Positions 1 through 6,979 of a DNA stretch of 40,085 nucleotides are shown here, piece after piece. Every line of letters begins with the position of its first letter. The stretch's first letter is position 1. A model generated the notes under the pieces. The model had not been told where the DNA came from. It did no database searches and was given only the letters and a program-made list of their open reading frames with translations. The stretch spans positions 1 to 40,085 of the forward strand of contig UQHL01000026.1 of NCBI GenBank assembly GCA_900540805.1, in the 5' to 3' direction. The translations under genes were made by a program, and so were the position numbers. This stretch comes from an uncultured Eubacteriales bacterium (GTDB lineage: Bacteria; Bacillota; Clostridia; Christensenellales; Borkfalkiaceae).

Positions 1-56
1 AAGTGTTTTTTCTTCCCCCAGTAGAACTGGGGGTTTATTTTCGCTAAAGCTCCAAA
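1..56. repeat. Left copy of a 56-bp terminal inverted repeat, probably the end of a multi-copy IS
   Basis: Bases 1-56 are the exact reverse complement of 40030-40085, and the two sequences diverge immediately inside. The copy holds a hairpin, CCCCCAG-TAGAA-CTGGGGG at 16-34, about 22 bp outside the point of divergence. Seen: the identity and the hairpin. Known: IS200/IS605 elements lack classical inverted repeats but carry subterminal hairpins a short distance from each tip. Inferred: this is the outer part of such an element, with the window cut off inside it. Its tip lies in the T-tract of the tRNA-operon terminator. An alternative is a dispersed terminator-like repeat of another kind. No transposase is visible. 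Confidence 0.6.
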
Positions 57-91
57 AAAACCCCAAATCGAACTATTTGTTCGATTTGGGG
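54..91 (-). terminator. Intrinsic terminator of the tRNA operon
   Basis: On the minus strand a perfect 13-bp stem (CCCCAAATCGAAC / GTTCGATTTGGGG) with a 5-nt loop is followed by seven T residues. It starts 7 nt beyond the CCA end of tRNA-Tyr, so it ends the four-gene tRNA transcript. The T-tract runs straight into the terminal repeat. Confidence 0.92.
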
Positions 92-97
92 TTTTCC

Positions 98-182
98 TGG
101 TGGACAGAGGTGGATTCGAACCACCGAAGTCTGAGACGTCAGATTTACAGTCTGATCCATTTGGCCGCTCTGGAATCTGTCC
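98..182 (-). tRNA. tRNA-Tyr (GTA)
   Basis: This is an 85-nt class II tRNA with the long variable arm expected of bacterial tRNA-Tyr. The acceptor GGACAGA pairs with TCTGTCC, discriminator A, and the CCA end is encoded in the DNA. The anticodon loop CTGTAAA gives anticodon GTA. It is the last gene of the Asp-Phe-Thr-Tyr operon. Confidence 0.95.
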
Positions 183-204
183 GTATCTGGTGTAGCGCAA
201 GCTG

Positions 205-280
205 TGGAGCCGGTGATTGGACTTGAACCCACAACCTGCTGATTACAAATCAGCTGCTCTGCCAATTGAGCTACACCGGC
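205..280 (-). tRNA. tRNA-Thr (TGT)
   Basis: This is a 76-nt tRNA with acceptor GCCGGTG/CACCGGC, discriminator T and encoded CCA. The anticodon stem is CTGAT/ATCAG and the loop TTTGTAA carries anticodon TGT. The D arm and T loop (TTCAAGT) are canonical. It lies 22 nt upstream of tRNA-Tyr in the same transcript. Confidence 0.95.
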
Positions 281-283
281 ATG

Positions 284-359
284 TGGTGCCTTGAGGTGGA
301 ATCGAACCATCGACAGAGGGATTTTCAGTCCCTTGCTCTACCAACTGAGCTATCAAGGC
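284..359 (-). tRNA. tRNA-Phe (GAA)
   Basis: This is a 76-nt tRNA with acceptor GCCTTGA/TCAAGGC, discriminator A and encoded CCA. The anticodon loop CTGAAAA reads GAA. The T stem is GATGG/CCACC, which leaves an A-C mismatch at the second pair where a Watson-Crick pair is usual. Everything else is canonical, so the gene is probably functional. The mismatch is either a real variant or a base error. Confidence 0.93.
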
Positions 360-364
360 AAAAG

Positions 365-442
365 TGGCGACCCAAACGAGGCTCGAACTCGTGACCTCCA
401 GCGTGACAGGCTGGCGCTCTAACCAAACTGAGCTATTGGGCC
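365..442 (-). tRNA. tRNA-Asp (GTC)
   Basis: This is a 78-nt tRNA with acceptor GGCCCAA pairing with TTGGGTC (one G-U pair), discriminator G and encoded CCA. The anticodon stem is CCAGC/GCTGG and the loop CTGTCAC reads GTC. It is the first gene of the operon, about 35 nt downstream of the -10 box. Confidence 0.95.
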
Positions 443-476
443 TTACCTTTCAAAGCGCATCAAAGAATGCTTGATT

Positions 477-505
477 ATAATAATCTATTTTCTCATATTT
501 GTCAA
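477..505 (-). promoter_or_regulatory. Strong sigma-A promoter of the tRNA operon
   Basis: On the minus strand a perfect TTGACA (-35, 500-505) is separated by 17 bp from TATTAT (-10, 477-482). A TATAAT overlaps with a longer, 20-bp spacing. The flanks are AT-rich. This is consistent with the high expression needed for tRNA genes. Confidence 0.9.
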
Positions 506-556
506 GCGTTTTTTTCCTTTTTCGCACAAATTTTCAAAAAATTTTCCGAGCACTTT

Positions 557-1768
557 TCAAGGCGCTTTCTTTCCTTCCTTTCCGTATAATTTAGCCAGAC
601 CTCCCTCTGCGGTTTCCCGATAACGGCAGGAAATATCTTTCCCCGTTTCGTACATCGTCTCCACGACCAAATCGAAAGAAATCTTTCGGCTGTCGGAAAG
701 AAAATCCGCCAGCGAAACGGCATTTATGGCGCGCATGGCCGCGACGGCGTTGCGTTCGATACAAGGAATCTGCACCAATCCGCCGATCGGGTCGCACGTG
801 AGCCCCAGCTGGTGCTCCATCGCGATCTCGGCGGCATACTCTATCTGTCCCAGCTCCATTTCGTACAATTCGCCCAAGGCGGCGGCCGCCATACAGCATG
901 CGCTGCCGATCTCCGCCTGACAGCCGCATTCCGCGCCCGAAATGGACGCATTGGTTTTAATGAGGTTCCCCACGATCCCGCCCGCGGCCAACGCACGAAC
1001 GATCGAGTCGTCCGAATACCCCCGCCGCTCCTGCGCGTACTTCAAAACGGCGGGAAGCACGCCGCTCGCGCCGCAGGTGGGCGCCGTGACGATCGTTCCG
1101 GCCGACGCATTCTGCTCGCTCACGGCAAACGCATACGCGCAGACCAGACGATTTTCCTTCGTCTCCGCACTTTCGTCGATATGCTTTTGACGATAGAGAA
1201 AACGCGCTTTCCGTTCCACGCCCAGCCCTCCGGGAAGCACGCCCTGCGCCTTCAGCCCCGCCTCGACGGAGGCTTTCATCGCCTGCCATACCTCTTTGAG
1301 ATATTCCTTCAGCGCCTCGCCTTCGCATACGAAAGCATAATCGGACAGCCGAAGCGCTCTTTCCTCGCAAAAACGGCGGATTTCCGCGAAGCTCTCCAGC
1401 GGATAAACTTCCTTTCCTTCTCCCGAAGGGCGTCCCTCTATGCGGATCGCCCCGCCGCCCACGCTGTAAACGCGCATAGACGCCGTCTCCCGGCCTCCAT
1501 TATAGGCGAACAGATCCATGGTATTGGGATGAGGAAGGCCGTCCGAGCCGTCGTCACATTCGATCTCTACGTTTTTCAGCACGCTTTTCACGACGCCGTC
1601 CGTACCGTGGCCGACGCCCGTCTTTGCCAACGAGCCGTACAAAACCGCTTTAAAGGACTCTGCTTCGGGATTTTCGGCAAGAAATATTTTGCAGGCGCGT
1701 TCGGGGCCGATCGTATGGGACGAGGAAGGCCCCTTTCCGATACGGTATAATTCCTTCAACGATTTCAT
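557..1768 (-). CDS. sdaA: L-serine dehydratase (ammonia-lyase), Fe-S type, single chain
   Basis: This enzyme converts L-serine to pyruvate and ammonia in the cytoplasm using a [4Fe-4S] cluster. The 403-residue protein has the beta domain first, opening with the typical GPSSSHTIGP segment (residues about 13-22). The alpha domain follows, with the LPGGLG segment, the TAPTCGASG motif and the GAECGCQAEIGSACCM motif, which supply the conserved cluster cysteines. It is shorter than the roughly 450-residue E. coli enzyme, mainly in the beta half. The gene starts 3 nt after the D-lactate dehydrogenase stop codon, so the two are almost certainly co-transcribed. Serine-derived pyruvate could then be reduced to D-lactate. 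The ribosome site is weak, suggesting translational coupling. Confidence 0.93.
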   Translation of the reverse strand: MKSLKELYRIGKGPSSSHTIGPERACKIFLAENPEAESFKAVLYGSLAKTGVGHGTDGVVKSVLKNVEIECDDGSDGLPHPNTMDLFAYNGGRETASMRVYSVGGGAIRIEGRPSGEGKEVYPLESFAEIRRFCEERALRLSDYAFVCEGEALKEYLKEVWQAMKASVEAGLKAQGVLPGGLGVERKARFLYRQKHIDESAETKENRLVCAYAFAVSEQNASAGTIVTAPTCGASGVLPAVLKYAQERRGYSDDSIVRALAAGGIVGNLIKTNASISGAECGCQAEIGSACCMAAAALGELYEMELGQIEYAAEIAMEHQLGLTCDPIGGLVQIPCIERNAVAAMRAINAVSLADFLSDSRKISFDLVVETMYETGKDISCRYRETAEGGLAKLYGKEGKKAP

Positions 1769-1771
1769 TTT

Positions 1772-2758
1772 CTAAAACCTGATTTCAAACCGATTCGTTC
1801 CCTTGCGGTTGAAATCGAGAAGGCCCTCCACACTGTTCTCCATCATGCTGTCCATGCTCAATTGAGTATAAAAAGCCATATGCTGCGTCAGGATTACATT
1901 GGGAAACTGACGAAGATACGCCATATCGCGGTTGCGAATGATGTCGTCCGTGCGGTCCATATGATAGATGCCGTCCTCTCCCTCGAACACGTCCATCGCC
2001 AGCGCGCCGATTTTACGGTTTTCAACCCCGCCGATCAGGGCTTCCGTTTCAAAAAGCTCTCCCCGCGCGGTGTTGATTAAAACGACGCCCTCTTTCATTT
2101 TCTTTAAGGCCTCCGCGTTTACCATGTGTTTGGTTGACGGCAATAAAGGAACGTGAAAGGTAAGGATATCACTGCTTTGATATAAGGTATCCAGATCGGT
2201 ATATTCGGCGATCTGCGCAACCTTGGGATCGTAATCGGCCGAATGACAGAGCAGGCGGCAGCCGAACCCCGAAAGAAGCTCGATGACCCGTCCGCCGATA
2301 TGCCCCGTGCCGACGACGCCGACCGTCTTTTGCGAAAGCACGCCGCCCTTGAGATGCTCCAACGCATAATCGTTTACCTGCTGAAGCCAAAGCGCCTGCT
2401 TATACTTTCTCAACGACATTAAGATAAGCATCAAAGTAAACTCGGCCACCGAATCGGGCGGATACTGCGAATTGCAGAGCTTGAAGCCGTATTTTTTTGC
2501 GGCGGCCAGATCGATATGATTATAGCCTATGCTGCGGGTAGCCAAAAATTTTACGCCGTAACCGTGAAGCGCACTTAAGAGGTCGTCGCCGACCGCGCCT
2601 TTTCCCAGCACGGATACGCCCGCGCAGCCTTCGCTTAAAGAGACGTTGAGGAGGGAAAGCTCCTCCGCGGTAGCCTCGTAGTCGAAGCCGTATTTTTTAT
2701 GAAGTTCCTCCAGCTTGGAACGTTCGTCCTCCCAAAGCCCGTAAAAGACAAGTTTCAT
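1772..2758 (-). CDS. ldhA: D-lactate dehydrogenase (D-2-hydroxyacid dehydrogenase family)
   Basis: The 328-residue protein reduces pyruvate to D-lactate with NADH, or acts on a related 2-keto acid. It has the NAD-binding GTGHIGG motif (about residue 152), the catalytic Arg in NTARGEL, and an acid-plus-His pair near DVFEGEDG and TQHMAFYT. The wording around the last two is that of bona fide D-LDH/VanH-type proteins, although the usual TPH is TQH here. The start chosen is the ATG at 2758, which has GAGGT at 2766-2770. The frame stays open upstream to 3037 but only through the promoter repeats, so that extension is rejected. It is the first gene of the unit with serine dehydratase. Confidence 0.88.
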   Translation of the reverse strand: MKLVFYGLWEDERSKLEELHKKYGFDYEATAEELSLLNVSLSEGCAGVSVLGKGAVGDDLLSALHGYGVKFLATRSIGYNHIDLAAAKKYGFKLCNSQYPPDSVAEFTLMLILMSLRKYKQALWLQQVNDYALEHLKGGVLSQKTVGVVGTGHIGGRVIELLSGFGCRLLCHSADYDPKVAQIAEYTDLDTLYQSSDILTFHVPLLPSTKHMVNAEALKKMKEGVVLINTARGELFETEALIGGVENRKIGALAMDVFEGEDGIYHMDRTDDIIRNRDMAYLRQFPNVILTQHMAFYTQLSMDSMMENSVEGLLDFNRKGTNRFEIRF

Positions 2759-2799
2759 ACCGTTTACCTCAAATAATTTTTTTGTCGCAGCCCATCTAC

Positions 2800-3020
2800 T
2801 TTCGATTAGAACGCGAAAATATCGAGGGCTTTTCATAGCTGCGCTTCTATTATAACATCGCGCGCTGTTGCAATAGGGCGCGAAAATACTTGCAAATACT
2901 TCGTGCCTGCGCCTTTTCGCTTCTATTATAACATCGCTTACGCAATGTTTGAATAGGGCGCGGAAATGCCCATAAATACTTCGTGCTTCCGCATTTCCGC
3001 TTCTATTATAGCATATCCCC
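2800..3020. repeat. About 78-bp tandem repeat carrying extended -10 promoter boxes
   Basis: The box CGCTTCTATTATA begins at 2842, 2918 and 2998 (spacings 76 and 80 bp). Between the boxes, shared blocks recur: AATAGGGCGCG, AAATACTTCGTGC and a pyrimidine-rich end. A degenerate copy precedes 2842. Read on the minus strand each box is TGnTATAAT, an extended -10 element. The middle unit also holds a 10-bp inverted repeat, GCGGAAATGC/GCATTTCCGC. The array lies just upstream of the D-LDH gene, so it can act as two or three promoters in series. It occupies most of a 350-bp gene-free stretch. Confidence 0.8.
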
Positions 3021-3033
3021 GTTTTTTTGTAAA
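3005..3033 (-). promoter_or_regulatory. Main sigma-A promoter for ldhA-sdaA
   Basis: On the minus strand TTTACA (3028-3033) and TATAAT (3005-3010) are 17 bp apart, and TG precedes the -10 box. This is the only copy of the repeated box with a good -35 element. The two downstream copies keep only the extended -10. Confidence 0.8.
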
Positions 3034-3112
3034 ACATTGTTTTTATCTTTTTGAAAAAAGAATATTTTGTAATACTTTTTTATGCAAAATGTAACATTTG
3101 TACGGAAAGAGA

Positions 3113-3141
3113 TTGACTTTCTATAAAGAGTCTGCTATCAT
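3113..3141 (+). promoter_or_regulatory. Sigma-A promoter of degV
   Basis: TTGACT (3113-3118) and TATCAT (3136-3141) are 17 bp apart. The predicted start near 3148 gives an untranslated leader of about 70 nt. Confidence 0.8.
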
Positions 3142-3217
3142 ATACTAACAGGCGTCTCGTTTTGAGGCGTTGTGGGATTATGGCAACGGCCTCGGGCCGA
3201 AAAAACAAGGAGTATTT

Positions 3218-4090
3218 ATGGCTAAAACGGCTATCGTTACGGACAGTAACAGCGGCATTACACAGAGGGAGGGAAAAGAAGCGGGCATTTTCGTCCTGCC
3301 CATGCCCTTTCTCATCAATGACACGTCCTATTTCGAAGACATCAACCTGACGCAGGAGGAATTTTACGTTCATCTCAGAGACGCGGCGGCCAACGTTTCC
3401 ACCTCTCAGCCGAGCATCGGGGATCTTTTAGATTTTTGGAACGATATTCTCAAGGAATACGACGAGATCGTCCACATTCCCATGTCCTCGGGCTTAAGCC
3501 AATCCTGCGCCACAGCCACCGCGCTGGCCAAAGATTTTGGCGGAAAAATACACGTCGTCAACAACCAGCGCATTTCGGTGACGCTGAAGGAGAGCGTTTT
3601 CGACGCGCTCAAATTGAGAGACCAAGGCAAAACCGCGGTTGAAATCAAAGATTATTTAGAGCAGACCCGTCTCGATTCTTCCATTTATATCGCGCTCGAC
3701 ACGATGAAATATCTCAAAAAAGGCGGACGGGTAACCCCCGCGGCCGCGGCGATCGGCTCCATTTTGAAGATTAAACCCGTCCTCCAGATCCAGGGCGAAA
3801 AGCTGGACAAGTTTGCCTTGGCGCGCAGTCTGCCCAAGGCGAAAGAGACGATGAAGGAAGCGATACGCAAAGATATTTCCACTCGCTTCAAGGGTTATGC
3901 CGAAGCCGAAGAACTGTGCCTTTCCGTAGCGCATACCGACAGCTTCAAGGAAGCCGAAAGCTTTGCCGAAGAGCTGAAAGAGTCCTTTCCCAAAATTCCT
4001 TTCCGTTTCTGCGATCCCCTCTCGTTGAGTATCGCCTGCCATATCGGCCCGGGCGCATTGGCGGTTACGTGCGCGAGATATGTAAAATAA
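3218..4090 (+). CDS. DegV family protein (fatty-acid-binding, FakB-like)
   Basis: The 290-residue protein has the full DegV layout. An N-terminal lobe opens with AIVTDSNSGI. The lipid-contacting motifs STSQPS (about 65) and MSSGLSQSC (about 91) follow. A C-terminal lobe contains LDTMKYLKKGGRV and ends in HIGPGALAV. Known: FakB proteins of this family present fatty acids to the kinase FakA for phosphorylation. No FakA is in the window, so which lipid it binds is unknown. The ATG at 3218 is chosen because AAGGAG stands 7 nt before it; an in-frame upstream ATG at 3170 lacks such a site. It is a single-gene transcript with its own promoter and terminator. Confidence 0.9.
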   Translation: MAKTAIVTDSNSGITQREGKEAGIFVLPMPFLINDTSYFEDINLTQEEFYVHLRDAAANVSTSQPSIGDLLDFWNDILKEYDEIVHIPMSSGLSQSCATATALAKDFGGKIHVVNNQRISVTLKESVFDALKLRDQGKTAVEIKDYLEQTRLDSSIYIALDTMKYLKKGGRVTPAAAAIGSILKIKPVLQIQGEKLDKFALARSLPKAKETMKEAIRKDISTRFKGYAEAEELCLSVAHTDSFKEAESFAEELKESFPKIPFRFCDPLSLSIACHIGPGALAVTCARYVK

Positions 4091-4147
4091 AACGCAGAAA
4101 GCAGTCTCAAGCTTTTCACGTATAAAATTTTTATAATAAAGCAAAAG

Positions 4148-4190
4148 CAAGGCCTTCCTCGCCCTTTCGGGTAAGCAGGCCTTGTTTTTT
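4148..4190 (+). terminator. Intrinsic terminator after degV
   Basis: An 8-bp stem CAAGGCCT/AGGCCTTG, with an inner CCC/GGG pairing, is followed by TTTTTT. It overlaps the stop codon of the convergent YihY gene. The opposite strand lacks a good T-tract, so it mainly serves degV. Confidence 0.85.
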
Positions 4191-4986
4191 ATAACGCTTT
4201 GCTTTCCCTCGCCGAAATCTTTTCGCTGTTGAAGATGACGCCTGCCACGAAACAGATCATCAAAACATACAGCCAAAGCATAAACACGATGATTGCGCTG
4301 AGCGCCCCGTATAATCTGCCCATATTCCCTATTTTCAGATAAACGGTAAATCCGATCAAAGCGATCGCCCACGCGGCCACCGTAATCAGCGTGCCCGGAA
4401 GCAATTCCTTTATTTTCGTCTTATAAGGACAAACGTAAAAATTGAGCAGCAAGGCCAAAAAGAAAGATATGGCGATCATCAGGCCGTAATCGGCCGTCAG
4501 CTCGAGCCAGCGCGGAAAGATACGGGAAAAGACGAACGCGCCGCCCGCCAGAACCGCCGCCGAAACCACGGCGAGCAGTATCATGGCAAACATCAGCAAC
4601 AGCGCGCCCAGCCGCACGAGCAGACCGTGTTTTTTTCTTTTGTATTCGTAGATGATCTCGCCGCTGCGGCGCATATGATAAAAAAAATTGGTCGCGGAAT
4701 ATAAAGTGGTGGCGAGGAGAAACACGGAGGCGCCCGTCGTCGCGTTGGCCGCTTCCTTCTGTATAAACAACAAAATATTTTCCACCGAATCGAATACGGG
4801 CAAGGTAAGCACCTTTTCGGGGTCTATGGACAATCGGCCGAAAAGCAGAGTCAGCCAAAAGGCAAGAGGCGTGACGGACATGATGAGAAAATATACCAGC
4901 GTTCCCGCGATCGTCGTATATTTCTTTTCCGCAAGGAGCGCGTATTTCCCCTTACACCAGGCGATAAAGTTCCGAAGTTTTTTCAT
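4189..4986 (-). CDS. YihY/BrkB family integral membrane protein
   Basis: The 265-residue protein is a YihY/UPF0761-type membrane protein with about six hydrophobic segments. The family signature is present: GTLVYFLIMSVTPLAFW near residue 28, LYSATNFFYHMRRS near 95, and the C-terminal GRLYGALSAIIVFMLWLY stretch. Function in the family is not settled; the old 'ribonuclease BN' label is not supported. The start at 4986 gives the usual family N-terminus. An in-frame ATG at 5034 would add 16 residues but lies in the terminator tail of the upstream gene. Neither has a strong ribosome site. Confidence 0.82.
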   Translation of the reverse strand: MKKLRNFIAWCKGKYALLAEKKYTTIAGTLVYFLIMSVTPLAFWLTLLFGRLSIDPEKVLTLPVFDSVENILLFIQKEAANATTGASVFLLATTLYSATNFFYHMRRSGEIIYEYKRKKHGLLVRLGALLLMFAMILLAVVSAAVLAGGAFVFSRIFPRWLELTADYGLMIAISFFLALLLNFYVCPYKTKIKELLPGTLITVAAWAIALIGFTVYLKIGNMGRLYGALSAIIVFMLWLYVLMICFVAGVIFNSEKISARESKAL

Positions 4987-5033
4987 TGTCTTATTATGGA
5001 CGGAAAAACGGATTTTCTTACCTCTTTTTTCCA

Positions 5034-5065
5034 TAAAAACAACGGCGGACCTTTCGTTCCGCCGT
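5034..5065 (-). terminator. Intrinsic terminator of the Cys-rich gene
   Basis: On the minus strand an ACGGCGGA/TCCGCCGT stem with an 8-nt loop (5042-5065) is followed by the T-rich TTGTTTTTAT. It lies 20 nt beyond the Cys-rich gene's stop codon. Confidence 0.8.
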
Positions 5066-5084
5066 CGTCTTTTCAGCCGAAAAT

Positions 5085-5570
5085 TTAATTTCCGCAGCCG
5101 CAGCCACAGCCGTTGTTCGTATTGTAGGGATACAACCCGTACTGACGGGCATAATACGCATCGAACCCGCCGCAGCCCGAGCTGACGCTCGCCTGCGAAG
5201 CATTGTAAGCCATGCATCCGCCGCCGCAGCCCGCGTTCGCTGCCGTCGCGTTGGCCTGCGCGGCCCCCAAAGGCAGATCGAGATAAATTCTGCCCGTGAT
5301 AGGCACGGCTACTCTCCTCGTGCAACCGCATCCGCAGCCGCTCGCGTTCGCGGTACCACAGCCGTTGGCGTTGGCCGTGCTCGTTCCCCAGCCGTTACAC
5401 CCGCAGCCACAGCCGCTTCTGTTACAGCCGCAGCCATCGCCGCCTCTGTTACAGCCGCAGCCGTTGCACCCGCATCTGTTACAGCGGCAGCAATTGCAGC
5501 CGCAGCCGAAAAGAGTATTGAACAGCCCGCCGCAAGGATTGCAGCAAGAATTACAACAAGTATTGCACAT
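5085..5570 (-). CDS. Cys/Gly/Asn-rich low-complexity protein, possible coat or metal-binding protein
   Basis: The 161-residue protein has 30 cysteines, about 19%. Most lie in runs such as CGCNCCRCN, CGCNGCGCN and GCGCGCN across residues 2-90, with more at the C-terminus (GCGCGCGN). A short non-repetitive, hydrophobic stretch, VAVPITGRIYLDLPL, sits near the middle. There is no signal peptide or membrane segment. I do not recognise a characterised family. Cys-rich proteins of this look occur among Clostridial spore-coat and metal-binding proteins, but that is inference. The ATG at 5568-5570 with upstream AGAGGA is preferred over a TTG 33 nt earlier. The gene stands alone, with its own promoter-like site and terminator. 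Confidence 0.75.
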   Translation of the reverse strand: MCNTCCNSCCNPCGGLFNTLFGCGCNCCRCNRCGCNGCGCNRGGDGCGCNRSGCGCGCNGWGTSTANANGCGTANASGCGCGCTRRVAVPITGRIYLDLPLGAAQANATAANAGCGGGCMAYNASQASVSSGCGGFDAYYARQYGLYPYNTNNGCGCGCGN

Positions 5571-5594
5571 AAACGTAAATTCCTCTTGTGTATT

Positions 5595-5623
5595 TGAGGT
5601 CAAACCTCATATTGCATTATATG
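5595..5623 (-). promoter_or_regulatory. Promoter-like site and palindrome upstream of the Cys-rich gene
   Basis: On the minus strand CATATAAT (5616-5623) can be read as a sigma-A -10 box, but no good TTGACA lies upstream. The CATA- start also fits the -10 of sporulation sigma factors (sigE/sigK type). Between it and the gene is a perfect palindrome, TGAGGT-TTG-ACCTCA (5595-5609), which could be an operator or an RNA hairpin. Functional assignment is inference. Confidence 0.45.
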
Positions 5624-5663
5624 CGCAAAATCCGTTTAGTTGTGTTGACTTTGACCAAAGAGC

Positions 5664-6629
5664 CTACGCTTCTTTTACCCAATGCCTTTTCAAAAGAATT
5701 CTGTCCTTAAAAACCTTTTCCGTCTCGAACCCGAAACGGGCATACAGCCGCCTTGCGCCTTCATTTTTCGTAAATACATATAAAGAGATATCGCTTCGCG
5801 CTTCCGCGACGCATTTTTTCAGAATTGCCGTCCCTATTCCGCGGCCTCTGTATGGCTCCAAAACGTACAGGTCGGCAAGCTCCGTTTTTCCGTTTTCTTC
5901 GTGCATAAAATAATATCCCACTATTTTGCTTCCCGCTCTGACGCGCTTATATTCCGAAAGCTTTTCAAGCGCCTCCTCTTCCGCCCGCTTCAAGGCGTAC
6001 TCCTTTTGTTCCGAAGAGAGGTCGGCATATTCCTCGATCTGTCGGCGGTTAAAATCCAGAACCGCGGCCGCATCCTCCGCCCCCGCGCCTTCGTAAATCA
6101 AATTTAATTTCCGATTTCCGCCTCCGCTTTCGCCAACAGGCTTCCCTTCCTTATTTCCGTCCTCCTTAAGTGCGCGGAAGTGTTCTGCGTGAGCGCCGAT
6201 ATGCCCCACGCCGAGCACGGCGGCCCCGACGATCATCCAAATCACCCTTCCATAAATTCCGAGGCACAAAAACGCCGCCACGGGCAGGGTTGCCCCCGCG
6301 AGCGGAACGCCGAGAAAACCGCTGTAAAAGTCTTTCTGCCTGCGTTCGCTTTTGAAATATCTGATCCACCAGCACTCGTACGCGCACATCAGGAGGGCCG
6401 AAGCCAGCAGCCACACGCTCCATGCCGACCAGGGGCGCAGGTTAAAATCGGAAAAGACCAGAGCGGCACAGGTGACCCACGCCTCACCGATCCGCTCCAA
6501 AGCCGCCAATACCTTATTTTCACCGCGCGGATCGTAGCCTTCGGGCTTGCACCTCGTCCAGAAAATATTGGGAATGAACAACATTATCAGCCAAAGCAGC
6601 CCGATATAGGAAAAACCGAAATGTCCCAT
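5664..6629 (-). CDS. Membrane domain fused to GNAT acetyltransferase
   Basis: Residues 1-160 form a membrane domain of about four or five helices, opening MGHFGFSYIGLLWLIMLFIP and including a Trp-rich central helix. A Lys/Glu/Gly-rich linker follows (about 155-178). Residues 180-321 are a GNAT acyl-CoA N-acetyltransferase domain, with the acetyl-CoA loop YRGRGIG near 270 and the NEGARRLYARFGF motif near 298. I recall the N-terminal half as an independent small membrane protein in Firmicutes, so this appears to be a fusion that tethers an acetyltransferase to the membrane. The substrate is unknown. The ribosome site AAGGAG overlaps the end of yjbR, so the two are co-transcribed. Confidence 0.82.
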   Translation of the reverse strand: MGHFGFSYIGLLWLIMLFIPNIFWTRCKPEGYDPRGENKVLAALERIGEAWVTCAALVFSDFNLRPWSAWSVWLLASALLMCAYECWWIRYFKSERRQKDFYSGFLGVPLAGATLPVAAFLCLGIYGRVIWMIVGAAVLGVGHIGAHAEHFRALKEDGNKEGKPVGESGGGNRKLNLIYEGAGAEDAAAVLDFNRRQIEEYADLSSEQKEYALKRAEEEALEKLSEYKRVRAGSKIVGYYFMHEENGKTELADLYVLEPYRGRGIGTAILKKCVAEARSDISLYVFTKNEGARRLYARFGFETEKVFKDRILLKRHWVKEA

Positions 6630-6630
6630 T

Positions 6631-6969
6631 CTATCTCCTTTTCGGCAGGGTCAGCGCATAACTTTCGTCGATCATTCGGCAAATATCTTCCTTGGGAACG
6701 CTTCCGTCCAAAACGATAGAATTCCAATGCTCCTTATTCATATGATATGCGGGAAGCACGGACTCATACACCCCTCGGAAAAAATCAAGCTCGGCGGGGT
6801 TGCCCTTTACGTTTATCCACATATTTCCTTGCCGCTCGAAAATCAACGCGAAAGTCTTTTTGTTTTCACGATGCCGCATCACCGTCCAGTTGGCGTCGTC
6901 AAAAGGATAATCCTCATAAGCATTTCCGAGCGTCAGACAATATTCTATCGCTTCTTTTCTTTCCCGCAT
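6631..6969 (-). CDS. MmcQ/YjbR family protein
   Basis: The 112-residue protein has the CyaY-like MmcQ/YjbR fold. The family landmarks are an N-terminal helix, ...YCLTLGNAYEDYPF, then a beta sheet with FALIFERQGNMWINVKGNP, and the C-terminal HWNSIVLDGSVPKEDI and MIDESYALTLPKR. The family is described as DNA-binding by fold similarity, but no cellular role is firmly assigned. It starts 10 nt after the amidohydrolase stop codon with GAGG upstream, and it abuts the membrane-GNAT gene. Confidence 0.9.
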   Translation of the reverse strand: MRERKEAIEYCLTLGNAYEDYPFDDANWTVMRHRENKKTFALIFERQGNMWINVKGNPAELDFFRGVYESVLPAYHMNKEHWNSIVLDGSVPKEDICRMIDESYALTLPKRR

Positions 6970-6979
6970 ACGCTTTTCC

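Noticed and set aside
2759..3037. N-terminal extension of the D-lactate dehydrogenase through the repeat array
   Set aside because: The frame is open but reads through tandem promoter units whose spacing is not a multiple of three. A good ribosome site supports the ATG at 2758.
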